From Patescibacteria group bacterium (GTDB taxonomy: Bacteria; Patescibacteriota; Minisyncoccia; UBA6257; GWB1-50-10), in contig JASEHZ010000003.1 in assembly GCA_030018585.1 (NCBI GenBank), positions 1 through 39,757 of the forward strand: 39,757 nt of DNA. The letters are read 5' to 3'. How positions within the stretch are numbered: position 1 is the first letter of the stretch; every line of letters starts with the position of its first letter. Under the pieces are notes generated by a model. It was given only the letters and a program-made list of their open reading frames with translations, did no database searches and was not told where the DNA came from. Made by a program: the position numbers and the translations under genes. Of the stretch, positions 26,059 to 35,242 are shown piece by piece.

Positions 26059-27081
26059 ATGAAACATCAACTAACCGTCCTCCTTTTAGGGGAAGTTCGA
26101 AGATCGGTCCGCGGTCAAATTTTCCAAAGAAAGCCCTTAAAAAGCGCGCCTCATTATTTTGAGATTTCTGTCCCCAACCAAGTAATTATTAACGAGGATA
26201 AGGTTGATATTGACGGCCGTGAAGTCGTAGTCCAAGTTAAAGGTTATGCGCCCGATATTCTTGTTGTTCAAACGTCTCTGGAAGTACCGAATATTTTCGA
26301 CCGGGAAAGGATAAGTATTCTTGAAACCCATATTTTGGAACACGCTTATGAAATTTTGAATAAAAACGGCGGCAAAAAAGAGACAAGTGAAACTTATTCG
26401 GTTTTCACTGTTTCCGGCTACGAAGGCGACCCCGACCAATTTTTCGTAAATGCCGATATCATCGCTTCTCTTTTAAAATCCGAAAAGTTAAAACTTGATC
26501 CTGATGAAGTAAATTATACTTTAGCGGCTCAAATTAAATACGCAGAAAATGACGCCACGATTATTGACTGGGACGGTGCGTTTATTTTTGACCCCGAAGG
26601 CGATGTTGAAGCGACAATTGAACTTCTAACTCTCGCCAATCTCCAACTTCTACGTTATCGCATTCTTGACCGACAACTTGATGAACGGCTGGAGCACATG
26701 GCTGATCTTGTTAAAATCCCCCAATCAAAATTCTCTTTCCGAGCCAATCCTCAACTCAAAGAAAATCTTAAAAAGGCTCTTAAACACCGGATGGAGTCTG
26801 TAACCAGTTTTAGAACCGTTGAACGGGAAATTAAATTAATCGGCGACTGGTATTCGGCCCGCATTTACGATATTGCTACCAAAAAATTCAAAATCAGCGA
26901 ATGGCGTAATTTGCTGAAAGAAAAAATGGAAGCCATTGAAGGAATTTATTCTATTTTTATAGAGAATTTTACTCTTTCCAGCAAAGATCGGGCTGAATTT
27001 TTACAAATTATTTTATTCTTTATCTTGCAAATTGGCTGGCTAGTGCTTATAATTCTTGAATTTCAATATTTTACGAAATAA
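26059..27081 (+). CDS. RMD1/DUF155-like membrane-anchored protein
   Basis: 340 aa; LLRYRILDRQLDERLEHMADL ... EREIKLIGDWYSARIYDIATKKFKISEWRNLLKEKMEAIEGIYSI and C-terminal TM. Confidence 0.5.
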   Translation: MKHQLTVLLLGEVRRSVRGQIFQRKPLKSAPHYFEISVPNQVIINEDKVDIDGREVVVQVKGYAPDILVVQTSLEVPNIFDRERISILETHILEHAYEILNKNGGKKETSETYSVFTVSGYEGDPDQFFVNADIIASLLKSEKLKLDPDEVNYTLAAQIKYAENDATIIDWDGAFIFDPEGDVEATIELLTLANLQLLRYRILDRQLDERLEHMADLVKIPQSKFSFRANPQLKENLKKALKHRMESVTSFRTVEREIKLIGDWYSARIYDIATKKFKISEWRNLLKEKMEAIEGIYSIFIENFTLSSKDRAEFLQIILFFILQIGWLVLIILEFQYFTK

Positions 27082-27085
27082 AAAA

Positions 27086-27112
27086 TCCCCCAGCCAAGGT
27101 CGGAGGATTATT
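27086..27112. terminator. Terminator-like hairpin AATCCcCCagc..ggtcGGaGGATT
   Basis: Stem with A/T tracts on both sides. Confidence 0.55.
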
Positions 27113-27183
27113 TAAAATTATTTATAATTCGTCAACTATAATACTCTTTCAATTAAGAATCACAGATTTTTCACAACAAATAC

Positions 27184-27211
27184 TTAACAAATAATTTTAA
27201 AAAGTTATAAT
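27184..27211 (+). promoter_or_regulatory. Sigma70-like promoter for the downstream ncRNA candidate
   Basis: TTAACA (27184-27189)-16 nt-TATAAT (27206-27211). Confidence 0.5.
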
Positions 27212-27217
27212 TCTATC

Positions 27218-27520
27218 CAGAACTTAAAAATAAGGCTTTGGAAGAAAATAAAAAATGATTCCGCGATGCTAGCTTAAAGGAACAGTCTAAACTCATTTTG
27301 TTTTAATGAGGGTTGAAGGTGCGACTTTGCGTTGAATCGGAAAAGCTATTTTGTTTCTGGCCGGAAGATTACAACAATGAGCGCAACCTAAGTATGGACC
27401 CAGAGCGGCCAGAACCCATCAGAATCAAGTTAAGCCCGGAGGCGAAGCAAGATCTGATAAGACTAAACCAAAGCCCTTTATTATAAAAAAGCCGCAGATC
27501 AAAAATCTACGGCTTTTATA
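27218..27520 (+). ncRNA. Structured non-coding RNA candidate, family unassigned (RNase P-like RNA considered)
   Basis: Closing helix AAGGCTTTGG (27232-27241)/CCAAAGCCcTT (27468-27478); hairpin CTCATT/AATGAG; ATCAGA (27418-27423)/TCTGAT (27453-27458); TTCTGGCC (27355-27362)/GGCCAGAA (27407-27414); promoter upstream, terminator downstream, no credible ORF. Confidence 0.55.
27487..27518 (+). terminator. Rho-independent terminator AAAAGCCGCAGATCAAAAATCTACGGCTTTT
   Basis: Strong stem with T tract. Confidence 0.85.
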
Positions 27521-27556
27521 TTTACTTTTAAAAATAGAGGGGTTAAAATATTCAAT

Positions 27557-27931
27557 ATGAAACCGGAAAAATTTGACATTGATCCTACAGCCAGAAAGTC
27601 TGAAATTGTTATTGATGAAGCATTGGAAAAAATAAGAGGCCTTCAGGGCGATGTTGCGGCTATTAAAGGCACCGTAAAAGATTTTATTGTGACTGAAATT
27701 TTAAGAACACAAAATATGAACGGCGAAGAAAAGGCCCATAAATTAGCAAAATATTTGAAAGACGACATAGAAAACTTTATTTTTAATTCCAATAAAGATG
27801 CGGACGAAGAAATTAAAAAAGACACTCTTCAATATCTTCAAAATTACCTCCTAGGAGATGTAGAAAATTTACCCCCCAATAATCCAACACAAAAAAATAA
27901 TGAAAAAGAAAATGATTTCGAAAGCACTTAA
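27557..27931 (+). CDS. Hypothetical protein, 124 aa
   Basis: Intact charged ORF between terminators; no recognised family. Confidence 0.5.
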   Translation: MKPEKFDIDPTARKSEIVIDEALEKIRGLQGDVAAIKGTVKDFIVTEILRTQNMNGEEKAHKLAKYLKDDIENFIFNSNKDADEEIKKDTLQYLQNYLLGDVENLPPNNPTQKNNEKENDFEST

Positions 27932-27999
27932 ACTTTAAGAATATTATCCGCACTACCCTATCATTGTTTATTTAATATTTATTAAACGGAAGCAAAAAT

Positions 28000-28027
28000 A
28001 AAAAGGTTCAATTAATTGAACCTTTTT
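28000..28027. terminator. Bidirectional terminator AAAAAGGTTCAATTAATTGAACCTTTTT
   Basis: Perfect palindrome between convergent genes. Confidence 0.85.
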
Positions 28028-29255
28028 ATTTTCCGATATAGGATCTTATATTTAAATTCCTTAAATTCCGATGATAAGCAATAGCAAAACGATGCGCTTC
28101 ATCACGAATCTTAATTAAAGTTTTTTCTTCAATTCCATCAGGAATTTTTCCGATAAATTTGTTGTTTTTTCTTTTTTTGCCTTTAGCAATGCCAATAATG
28201 GGGGTTTTTAAGCCGGATTCCTGCAAAACAGTTTCCGCGGCATTCACCTGACCCTTCCCGCCGTCAATTAAAATCAAATCAGGCAATTGCCATCCCCCGA
28301 CTGGCAGGAATCTGTTAAGCCGCCTTCGTAAAATCTCTTTTAACATTCCAATGTCGTTGGCTTTTTTAATTGTTCTTATTTTAAAATGACGGTATTCACT
28401 TTTAACCGGTTTGTCGCCTATAAAAACTACCATTGAGCCAACGGCAAAAACTCCTGAAATATTGGAAATATCATATCCTTCAATTCTTAATTCCTGATTC
28501 TTAATTCTTAAATTTTCCACGTCGTTGTCATTAATTAAAGCAATGTCCTGGATATGTTTTAAAGCAAAAATCTGACGTTTAATTTTCTCAGCTTTCTCAA
28601 ATTTAAGATTTTTACTTTGTTTTTTCATTTCGTCTTCCAAAGATTTTATTATTTTTTTCTTTTTGCCTTCTAAAAATAACTTAAACCGCCTGATATTGCC
28701 TAAATACGCGTTTTTATCCACTGCCCCGATACAAGCGCCCGGACACAAACCAATTTCATAATCAAAACAAGGGCGTTTTGATTTATTAACCGATTTCTCC
28801 GGATGAGTATTCCAAGGAAATATGCGCCGCAAAATCCTTAAAGCCTCTTTTAAATTTACTGCTGAAACAAAAGGCCCGTAAATTTTGCTTGATTTAGCAG
28901 ACGCAAGTTCTTTGCCGCGAACCAAAAGCACCCGCGGAAATTCTTCACTCGTAATTTCCACATACAAAAAACTTTTATCGTCTTTTTCTTTGATATTGTA
29001 CGGCGGCTGATATTTTTTAATTAATTCGGATTCTAAAATCAATGCTTCTAAAGCGCTATCGGTTTTTTTATAATCAATCTTCTGTATTTCTTGTACTAAT
29101 TTTTCAATTCTTAAATCATGCGCCCGTTCAAAATACGAAGAAACTCTACGCTTTAAATTTCCAGCCTTGCCAATATATAAAATTTCACCCTGCGCATTTT
29201 TCATTAAATAAACACCCGGCGTTTCAGGTAGTTTTTTATATAAATCTTTTGTCAT
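28026..29255 (-). CDS. uvrC: UvrABC system protein C, lacking the C-terminal helix-hairpin-helix domain
   Basis: LPETPGVYLMKNAQGEILYIGKAGNLKRRVSSYF; RDEAHRFAIAYHRNLR then stop; start at 29255 (MTKDLYKKLPETPG) preferred over 29384. Confidence 0.9.
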   Translation of the reverse strand: MTKDLYKKLPETPGVYLMKNAQGEILYIGKAGNLKRRVSSYFERAHDLRIEKLVQEIQKIDYKKTDSALEALILESELIKKYQPPYNIKEKDDKSFLYVEITSEEFPRVLLVRGKELASAKSSKIYGPFVSAVNLKEALRILRRIFPWNTHPEKSVNKSKRPCFDYEIGLCPGACIGAVDKNAYLGNIRRFKLFLEGKKKKIIKSLEDEMKKQSKNLKFEKAEKIKRQIFALKHIQDIALINDNDVENLRIKNQELRIEGYDISNISGVFAVGSMVVFIGDKPVKSEYRHFKIRTIKKANDIGMLKEILRRRLNRFLPVGGWQLPDLILIDGGKGQVNAAETVLQESGLKTPIIGIAKGKKRKNNKFIGKIPDGIEEKTLIKIRDEAHRFAIAYHRNLRNLNIRSYIGK

Positions 29256-29322
29256 GGCAAAATTAGTATCTACCAGATAAATATTTTTCTCAAATAAGGT
29301 TCGATAAAAATTTAAAACCCCG

Positions 29323-29607
29323 TTATTGAATGGGGTTTTGTGTATCTTTTTTCTTAAAAAACACGTGGCATCGACAATTCCCATTTTCTTTTGCTTCTTT
29401 TAATCCTTGTTCGCAGGGACACGGCCCCCGCAAAGGCTCGCAAGGACAAATTCCTCCTTTTTCTAAAATAAACTTTGCCAGACCATAATTTCCAATAGCC
29501 GGATTTTCATAATACTCGCCATGAAGAACTAAACCGTTTTCTGCTGCAACTTTTTGCAACTTTTCTAAAAATTTTTGAATTTCTTCTTCAGATATTACTT
29601 TTTCCAC
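29323..29607 (-). CDS. Ferredoxin-thioredoxin reductase catalytic (beta)-like small protein
   Basis: NPAIGNYGLAKFILEKGGICPCEPLRGPCPCEQGLKEAKENGNCRCHVFFK: CPC...CPC...CRC cysteine pattern. Confidence 0.75.
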   Translation of the reverse strand: MEKVISEEEIQKFLEKLQKVAAENGLVLHGEYYENPAIGNYGLAKFILEKGGICPCEPLRGPCPCEQGLKEAKENGNCRCHVFFKKKDTQNPIQ

Positions 29608-29681
29608 TGTAAGCCTTTTTAATTATTAAGAATAAACTTGATCTTTGCTAATAAAAATATAATAAATTTATATGTAATTCG

Positions 29682-30830
29682 TCAAATTTTCCCCTTGGCA
29701 ATATCAAGCCTTATTTTTTCTAGCCGGTTATTAAAGAAAAAAAGATTGTGGAATGTTAAAAACTCCGGTCCGGTCGCCTCATGTGCCCGCAAAAGATGAG
29801 TAATATATCCCCGCGAATAATTATTACAAACCAAACAATCACAATTCTTATCAAGCGATTTTTTTTCTACAATACTAGAACTTAAAAATATTGATTTTGT
29901 CATATCTAACCGGCCTTCGGAAGTAAAAGCAATACCATGCCGAGCATAATGAGTGGGTAATGTGCAATCAAAAGTATCAATACCTGATTTCACAACAGAT
30001 AAAATATCATCCGGATGACCAATGCCCAAAAGATGTCGAGGTTTATTTTCCGGCAATTCCTTATTCATCCATTTAAGCATTAAAATCATATCTCTTTTTT
30101 TATTACCAAATTCTCCGCCAATACCAAAACCATTAAACGGCAATGAACCTATAAATTTAGCACTCTCAATACGTAAATCCCTATATCGTCCACCCTGAAC
30201 AATGCCGTAAAGCGCTTGTTTTGATTTTTTCACATTCAAACAAGTTTTTGCCCACGCATGCGTTCTTTTTAAAGAATTTTTTAGGTAAGCGTGTTCGGCA
30301 AAAGGCGGCGGACATTCGTCAAAAGCAAAAATAATATCAGCCTCTAACGCTTCCTGAATTTTTATAGATTCTTTGGGTCCTAAAAATAATTTTCGGCCAT
30401 CAAGATAAGAAGTAAAAAATACGCCGTCGTTTGTGATCTTTAAAAGCTTCGGCTGTTGTCCTTTTTTTATTATTCCTTTAGTTTTACTTTTAACAATTTT
30501 ATTTATTCCAAAATCCTTACCAAAACCCAAACTAAAAACCTGGAAACCGCCGGAATCAGTCATTAAAGGTTTTTTCCAATTCATAAATTTATGAAGACCG
30601 CCATGATTTTTTACCACTCTCTCACCCGGCTTTAAATGAAGATGAAAAGTATTACAAATTAAAATCTGAGTTTTGGTTTTTTTAACTGATTCGGCTGTTA
30701 ACATTTTTACTGCTGCTTGAGTCGCTACCGGCACAAAAGCCGGAGTTTCAACTTCACCATGAGAAGCTTTTAATATGCCCAAGCGGGCATTGCTTTTTTT
30801 GGATTTTTTTAAAATCTTAAACTCAATCAT
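29682..30830 (-). CDS. tgt: tRNA-guanine transglycosylase
   Basis: TDSGGFQVFSLG; FDECPP; GIGGEFGNK; DTFDCTLPTHYARHG; CDCLVCNNYSRGYITHL. Confidence 0.93.
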   Translation of the reverse strand: MIEFKILKKSKKSNARLGILKASHGEVETPAFVPVATQAAVKMLTAESVKKTKTQILICNTFHLHLKPGERVVKNHGGLHKFMNWKKPLMTDSGGFQVFSLGFGKDFGINKIVKSKTKGIIKKGQQPKLLKITNDGVFFTSYLDGRKLFLGPKESIKIQEALEADIIFAFDECPPPFAEHAYLKNSLKRTHAWAKTCLNVKKSKQALYGIVQGGRYRDLRIESAKFIGSLPFNGFGIGGEFGNKKRDMILMLKWMNKELPENKPRHLLGIGHPDDILSVVKSGIDTFDCTLPTHYARHGIAFTSEGRLDMTKSIFLSSSIVEKKSLDKNCDCLVCNNYSRGYITHLLRAHEATGPEFLTFHNLFFFNNRLEKIRLDIAKGKI

Positions 30831-30839
30831 TCTATTATT

Positions 30840-33407
30840 TTACTTTAAAACTTTCCTTAAGTATTCGCCGGTAGCGCTATTCCCCCTTCTTACTATATAT
30901 TCTGGCGGACCTTCCGCTATTATTTTACCGCCATTTTCTCCGCCGCCCGGTCCTAAATCAATTACCCAATCAGCGGTTTTTATTACATCCAAATTATGCT
31001 CAATTACTACCACAGTATTGCCTCGATTAACTAAACGATCCAAAACATCGAGCAATTTTTTAACATCAGCAAAATGAAGCCCGGTTGTCGGTTCATCAAG
31101 CAAATATAAAGTTTTCCTAGTATCACGCTTAGAAAGTTCGGCAGTTAATTTTATCCTCTGCGCCTCGCCGCCAGATAAAGTAGTCGCTGATTGTCCTAAA
31201 GTTAAATAACCCAAACCCACTTCCTCCAAAACTCTTAACCGGTCATGAAGCCATGGAATATCTTCAAAAAAATCTGCTGCTTCTTCCACAGTCATTTGAA
31301 GAACATCATAAATATTCTTACCCTCGCCCCTCCACTTTTTGCCGGACAAAATGTGGGAGGGTAAATATTCAACTTCCAATGTTTCCCGATCAAAACGCTT
31401 GCCTTTGCAAATGTCACAAACAACATAAACTGTTGGCAAAAAATGCATTTCAATCGCTATCGTGCCGTGACCCTCGCAGTTTTCGCAACGGCCGCCCCGA
31501 ACATTAAAACTAAACCGACCCGGCTTATAACCTCTTACTCGGGCGTCCTCGGTTGCGGCAAATAAATCTCTGATAAAAGTCCAGGCGCCGACATAAGTAG
31601 CCGGATTTGAACGCGGCGTCCTTCCAATCGGCGACTGGTCAATATTAATAATCCGATTGATATATTCCAAGCCCAAAATCGTTTTGTGAACGCCGACTTT
31701 AAAATTCGCGCCGTTGAATTTGTTGGCTAAAGTTTTATACAAAACATCGTAAATCAAAGTGCTTTTCCCGGAACCGGAAACTCCGGTCACGGCCACAAAT
31801 CTCCGAAGCGGAATATTAACATTGATATTTTGAAGATTATTTTCGCTCGCGCCTTTAATTTTTATAAATTCGTGACCGCTAGTCGGTGGATTTGGTACGG
31901 CTCGCCTTTTTTTCGGCACTTCTATAAATTCCTTGCCGCGTAAATAATCTAAAGTTAAAGATTTCTGCTTGTTGTCTTTAATAATTTGAGGAATTGAACC
32001 TTCTGCCACTATAAAACCGCCATGAATACCGGCCCCCGGCCCGATATCAACTAAATAATCTGAAGCGCGGATCGTTTCCTCGTCATGCTCGACCACCACT
32101 ACGGTATTGCCTAAATCACGCAAATCATGAAGCGTGGAAATTAACTTGGCATTATCGCGTTGATGAAGGCCAATAGTCGGTTCGTCAAGAATGTAAATCG
32201 TACCTGTTAATCTTGAGCCGATTTGCGATGCCAGACGAATACGCTGCGCTTCCCCGCCGGATAAAGTGCCGGCCTTTCGATCAAGCGTTAAATAGTCAAG
32301 CCCGACATCAATTAAAAATTTAAGGCGGTTTCTTATTTCTTTTAACGGTAATTCGGCGATTTCTTTAAATTTGCTGTCTTTCAAATTTATCAGTTTTTCA
32401 AAAAAATCAAAACTTTCTGAAATAGAAAAAGCGGTTATGGTCGCAATGTTTTTATCTTTAATCAGAACATTTAGAGATTCTTCTTTTAATCTCTTGCCCA
32501 AACATTTAGGGCATGACGCTTCTGACCAAATTGTTTCCACACCCAAGCCATGACACGCTTCGCAAGCGCCATAAGGACTGTTAAAAGAAAAAAGCCGCGG
32601 TTCAATCTCTGGAAAAGAAAAACCGTCATGCGGACAAGTAAATTTTGCCGAAAGCGAAGTCTCCTCTTCAGTAATAATAGTCACCACATCATTGCCGTAC
32701 TTTAAAGCCGTTTCAATGGCTTCGGAAAGGCGCAACCGATTGTCTTTTTCATTAAAATCAATGCCCGTGGGCATCCGATCAATCACGAGCTCAATTGTGT
32801 GTTGCTTGTATCGGTCAAGTTCAATCCGATCGCGCAAAGAATAAAACTTTCCATCAATGCGAATTTCGGAAAATCCTGAATTTAAAAAATCATAAAGCAT
32901 TTGATAATACTCGCCTTTCCGCCCACGAACAACTGGTGATAAAACTACCATATTCCGGCCGGAATTATTTTGTTTAGAAATATTAATTGCCACATCAACA
33001 ATTTCTTCATTGGTCATTTTTTTTATTTCTTTGCCGCATTTTGGACAATAGGGTTTCCCCACGCGCGCGAAAAGCACACGGAGATAATCGTAGATTTCCG
33101 TTACGGTCGCGACCGTTGAACGAGGATTGTGGGAATGACTTTTCTGATCAATTGAGATTGCCGGACTTAACCCCTCGATTTCATCAACATCCGGCTTATC
33201 AAGCCGACCCAAAAATTGCCTAGCATAAGCAGAAAGAGACTCAATGTAACGGCGCTGACCTTCAGCAAAAATCGTGTCATATGCCAAGCTGGACTTCCCC
33301 GAACCAGAAAGCCCGGTAAAAACTATCATTTTCCCGCGCGGGATTTCTAAATTTATATTTTTCAGATTATGCTCTCTTGCTCCTTTAATTTTTATAAAAT
33401 CGTTCAT
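30840..33407 (-). CDS. uvrA: UvrABC system protein A
   Basis: IKGAREHNLKNINLEIPRGKMIVFTGLSGSGKSSLAYDTIFAEGQRRYIESLSAYARQFL; two ABC modules; Zn-finger CxxC motifs. Confidence 0.97.
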   Translation of the reverse strand: MNDFIKIKGAREHNLKNINLEIPRGKMIVFTGLSGSGKSSLAYDTIFAEGQRRYIESLSAYARQFLGRLDKPDVDEIEGLSPAISIDQKSHSHNPRSTVATVTEIYDYLRVLFARVGKPYCPKCGKEIKKMTNEEIVDVAINISKQNNSGRNMVVLSPVVRGRKGEYYQMLYDFLNSGFSEIRIDGKFYSLRDRIELDRYKQHTIELVIDRMPTGIDFNEKDNRLRLSEAIETALKYGNDVVTIITEEETSLSAKFTCPHDGFSFPEIEPRLFSFNSPYGACEACHGLGVETIWSEASCPKCLGKRLKEESLNVLIKDKNIATITAFSISESFDFFEKLINLKDSKFKEIAELPLKEIRNRLKFLIDVGLDYLTLDRKAGTLSGGEAQRIRLASQIGSRLTGTIYILDEPTIGLHQRDNAKLISTLHDLRDLGNTVVVVEHDEETIRASDYLVDIGPGAGIHGGFIVAEGSIPQIIKDNKQKSLTLDYLRGKEFIEVPKKRRAVPNPPTSGHEFIKIKGASENNLQNINVNIPLRRFVAVTGVSGSGKSTLIYDVLYKTLANKFNGANFKVGVHKTILGLEYINRIINIDQSPIGRTPRSNPATYVGAWTFIRDLFAATEDARVRGYKPGRFSFNVRGGRCENCEGHGTIAIEMHFLPTVYVVCDICKGKRFDRETLEVEYLPSHILSGKKWRGEGKNIYDVLQMTVEEAADFFEDIPWLHDRLRVLEEVGLGYLTLGQSATTLSGGEAQRIKLTAELSKRDTRKTLYLLDEPTTGLHFADVKKLLDVLDRLVNRGNTVVVIEHNLDVIKTADWVIDLGPGGGENGGKIIAEGPPEYIVRRGNSATGEYLRKVLK

Positions 33408-33475
33408 TGTTTTTTAAAACAAAACGCATAAATGCCCCTTTCTTAAAACTCTAAGGGGTATGCAATCAAACCTTA

Positions 33476-33618
33476 CCCAGTAGAAGAACTGTGATTACAA
33501 TTCCTCTTTAACTAAAAGATTATATTGTTTTAAAAATAAGAGCAAGTATAAATTAATTTTTGTCTTTAAAGAATCAAAAAAAGAATTGAGCTAAAACTAT
33601 CACAGTTTCTCTACTGGG
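33476..33618. repeat. 143-nt inverted-repeat element (copy 2 of the two-member family)
   Basis: CCCAGTAGA-AG-AACTGTGAT ... ATCACAGTT-TC-TCTACTGGG. Confidence 0.85.
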
Positions 33619-33657
33619 TTTAGAATAAAACATTAAAAAGTCAAACAACTTTACAAA

Positions 33658-33689
33658 AAAGCCAATCTATATTTAGTTGGATTGGCTTT
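33658..33689 (-). terminator. Terminator AAAGCCAATC...GATTGGCTTT
   Basis: Stem followed by T6 on the minus strand, downstream of the T9SS-type gene. Confidence 0.8.
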
Positions 33690-33709
33690 AAACAATCTGC
33701 AAATCAATG

Positions 33710-35098
33710 TTATTTCAGCAGCAACATTTTTTTAACTTTAGTATAAGAAATTCTTTGAGTCTCTGCATTCTCTATAATAATTTTATAATAGTAAATGCTC
33801 GATGGAAGACCAGAACCATCAAATTCCATGTCATTAAACCCGCTACTAAACTGTTCCTGTTCAGCTAATATTACAACTTCCTGCCCAAGTGTGTTGTAAA
33901 CCCTCATAGTTACCAACGCATCTTCAGCAAGCTCAAAAGTAATTACTGTCGTTGGATTGAATGGATTAGGATAATTTTGATGCAACGAGAATAAAACTGG
34001 TTCATCATTTGTATTAAACCAAACAAACCGCTTGTAATTTGTAAAAGAAATTGGATTCGCGCTTCGATAAATTCCTCCCAACCCTCCAGCGAATATATAT
34101 CCCAATGGACTGGTAGCAAGCGAAAATACCTGCGGGTTTGAAATAGAAAAACCACTCATCAAAGATTCCTAGGTTACTCCGAAGTCTGCAGTTCTGTAAA
34201 TCTTGAATTCTTCGCCCTCAACCATTTGCACATAAATATTATCGTTCGGATCAATATGCAATACATACCAATGTCTGCCGCCCGTAGGAAAAGAAAGAGA
34301 AATGGGAAGAGGAATTTGTTGAAATTTACGAACCGCATACTGATACCGTATTAATCGATTTCCTTGCACCAAAGCAAAAATATCGCCTTTTGAATTTACT
34401 CCAAGAGCAAAACAATCTCTCGGGTGACGGAATCCCGGTCTGGAAAGTGACCTAAAAACAGTCTTATCACCCGACGATTTCCGAAGAGAATAATGGATTC
34501 CTCTATTTGTCCCAAGATAAACTTTTCCATCTGGATGAAAAAGCATATCACTTAATGATCGAATAGCATACACTTTAAAATCATCTAGCCAAGTATTACC
34601 ATTATCAATTGATGTATAAATTCTGGCGCCAATACGATTTTTCAAAACCCCAAGGAAAAGATGTCCGCTCGAATCTATAACCATATCTACAATAGGCCAC
34701 CAAGGTCGACCATCACGATCCCGTACCCCCGGTGGAGTAACGAGCTCAATCCACGTTATCCCGCTATCGCTAGACCGAAAAAGTCTATGAAAAGTAGCCG
34801 CATAAAGATCTCCATTCTTTTGATTCAACGCTAATTTTCTTACATTTTGCGCAAACATGTTCGTCCACGTTTGCCCATTATCTGAAGAACGCAATATCCC
34901 TCTAAAAGGTATGGCTATTTCACTTCCATCTCCACAAGCAGCGAAAATGTCTCCATTTGGATAAAAGAGAAAATCTTGAACATTCAAAAACGAACTATCT
35001 AATTGTTGCCAGAAATTTACTTGTTGAGCAACTACCATAGAAGACCCTAACCACACAATAACAATAAGTAGCGTTAAAAAAACAACAAAGCATTTCAT
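33710..35098 (-). pseudogene. Secreted BNR/Asp-box beta-propeller protein with T9SS type-A C-terminal sorting domain, split by an in-frame TAG
   Basis: Signal peptide; RSSDNGQTW Asp-boxes; FSLHQNYPNPFNPTTVITFEL...VYNTLGQEV...YYYKI sorting domain; TAG at 34169-34171 in frame between the two ORFs. Confidence 0.85.
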
Positions 35099-35242
35099 AA
35101 CTATTCCCTTTCTTTTTATTTTATTAAGTTGTAAATACTAATGCGAAATCACTATAACAACATTAGCAGATGATCTATTAAGATGGTAGTTTATCCTCTA
35201 CCTTTGTCAAATACGAAAAAAGTACAAAACGACCGCAAAAAA

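Noticed and set aside
27251-27277. Possible tmRNA tag end ...KNDSAMLA* (GCGATGCTAGCTTAA)
   Set aside because: It lies ~20 nt from the closing helix with no room for a tRNA-like domain/pseudoknot before it, and no T-loop or CCA-type 3' end is visible
27407-27450. 5S rRNA-like string CCCATC..AGTTAAGCC
   Set aside because: Loop C spacing is too short and no 5S closing helix I or flanking rRNA genes are present
27425-27452. SRP RNA helix-8-like string GTTAAGCCCGGAGGCGAAGCA
   Set aside because: The apical stem does not form in the right register and the flanks do not pair as in 4.5S RNA
28026-35098. Alternative genetic code (UAG or UGA recoded)
   Set aside because: TAG ends intact genes (20738..21232, 19371..20735) and TGA ends livM, livK and tgt at expected positions
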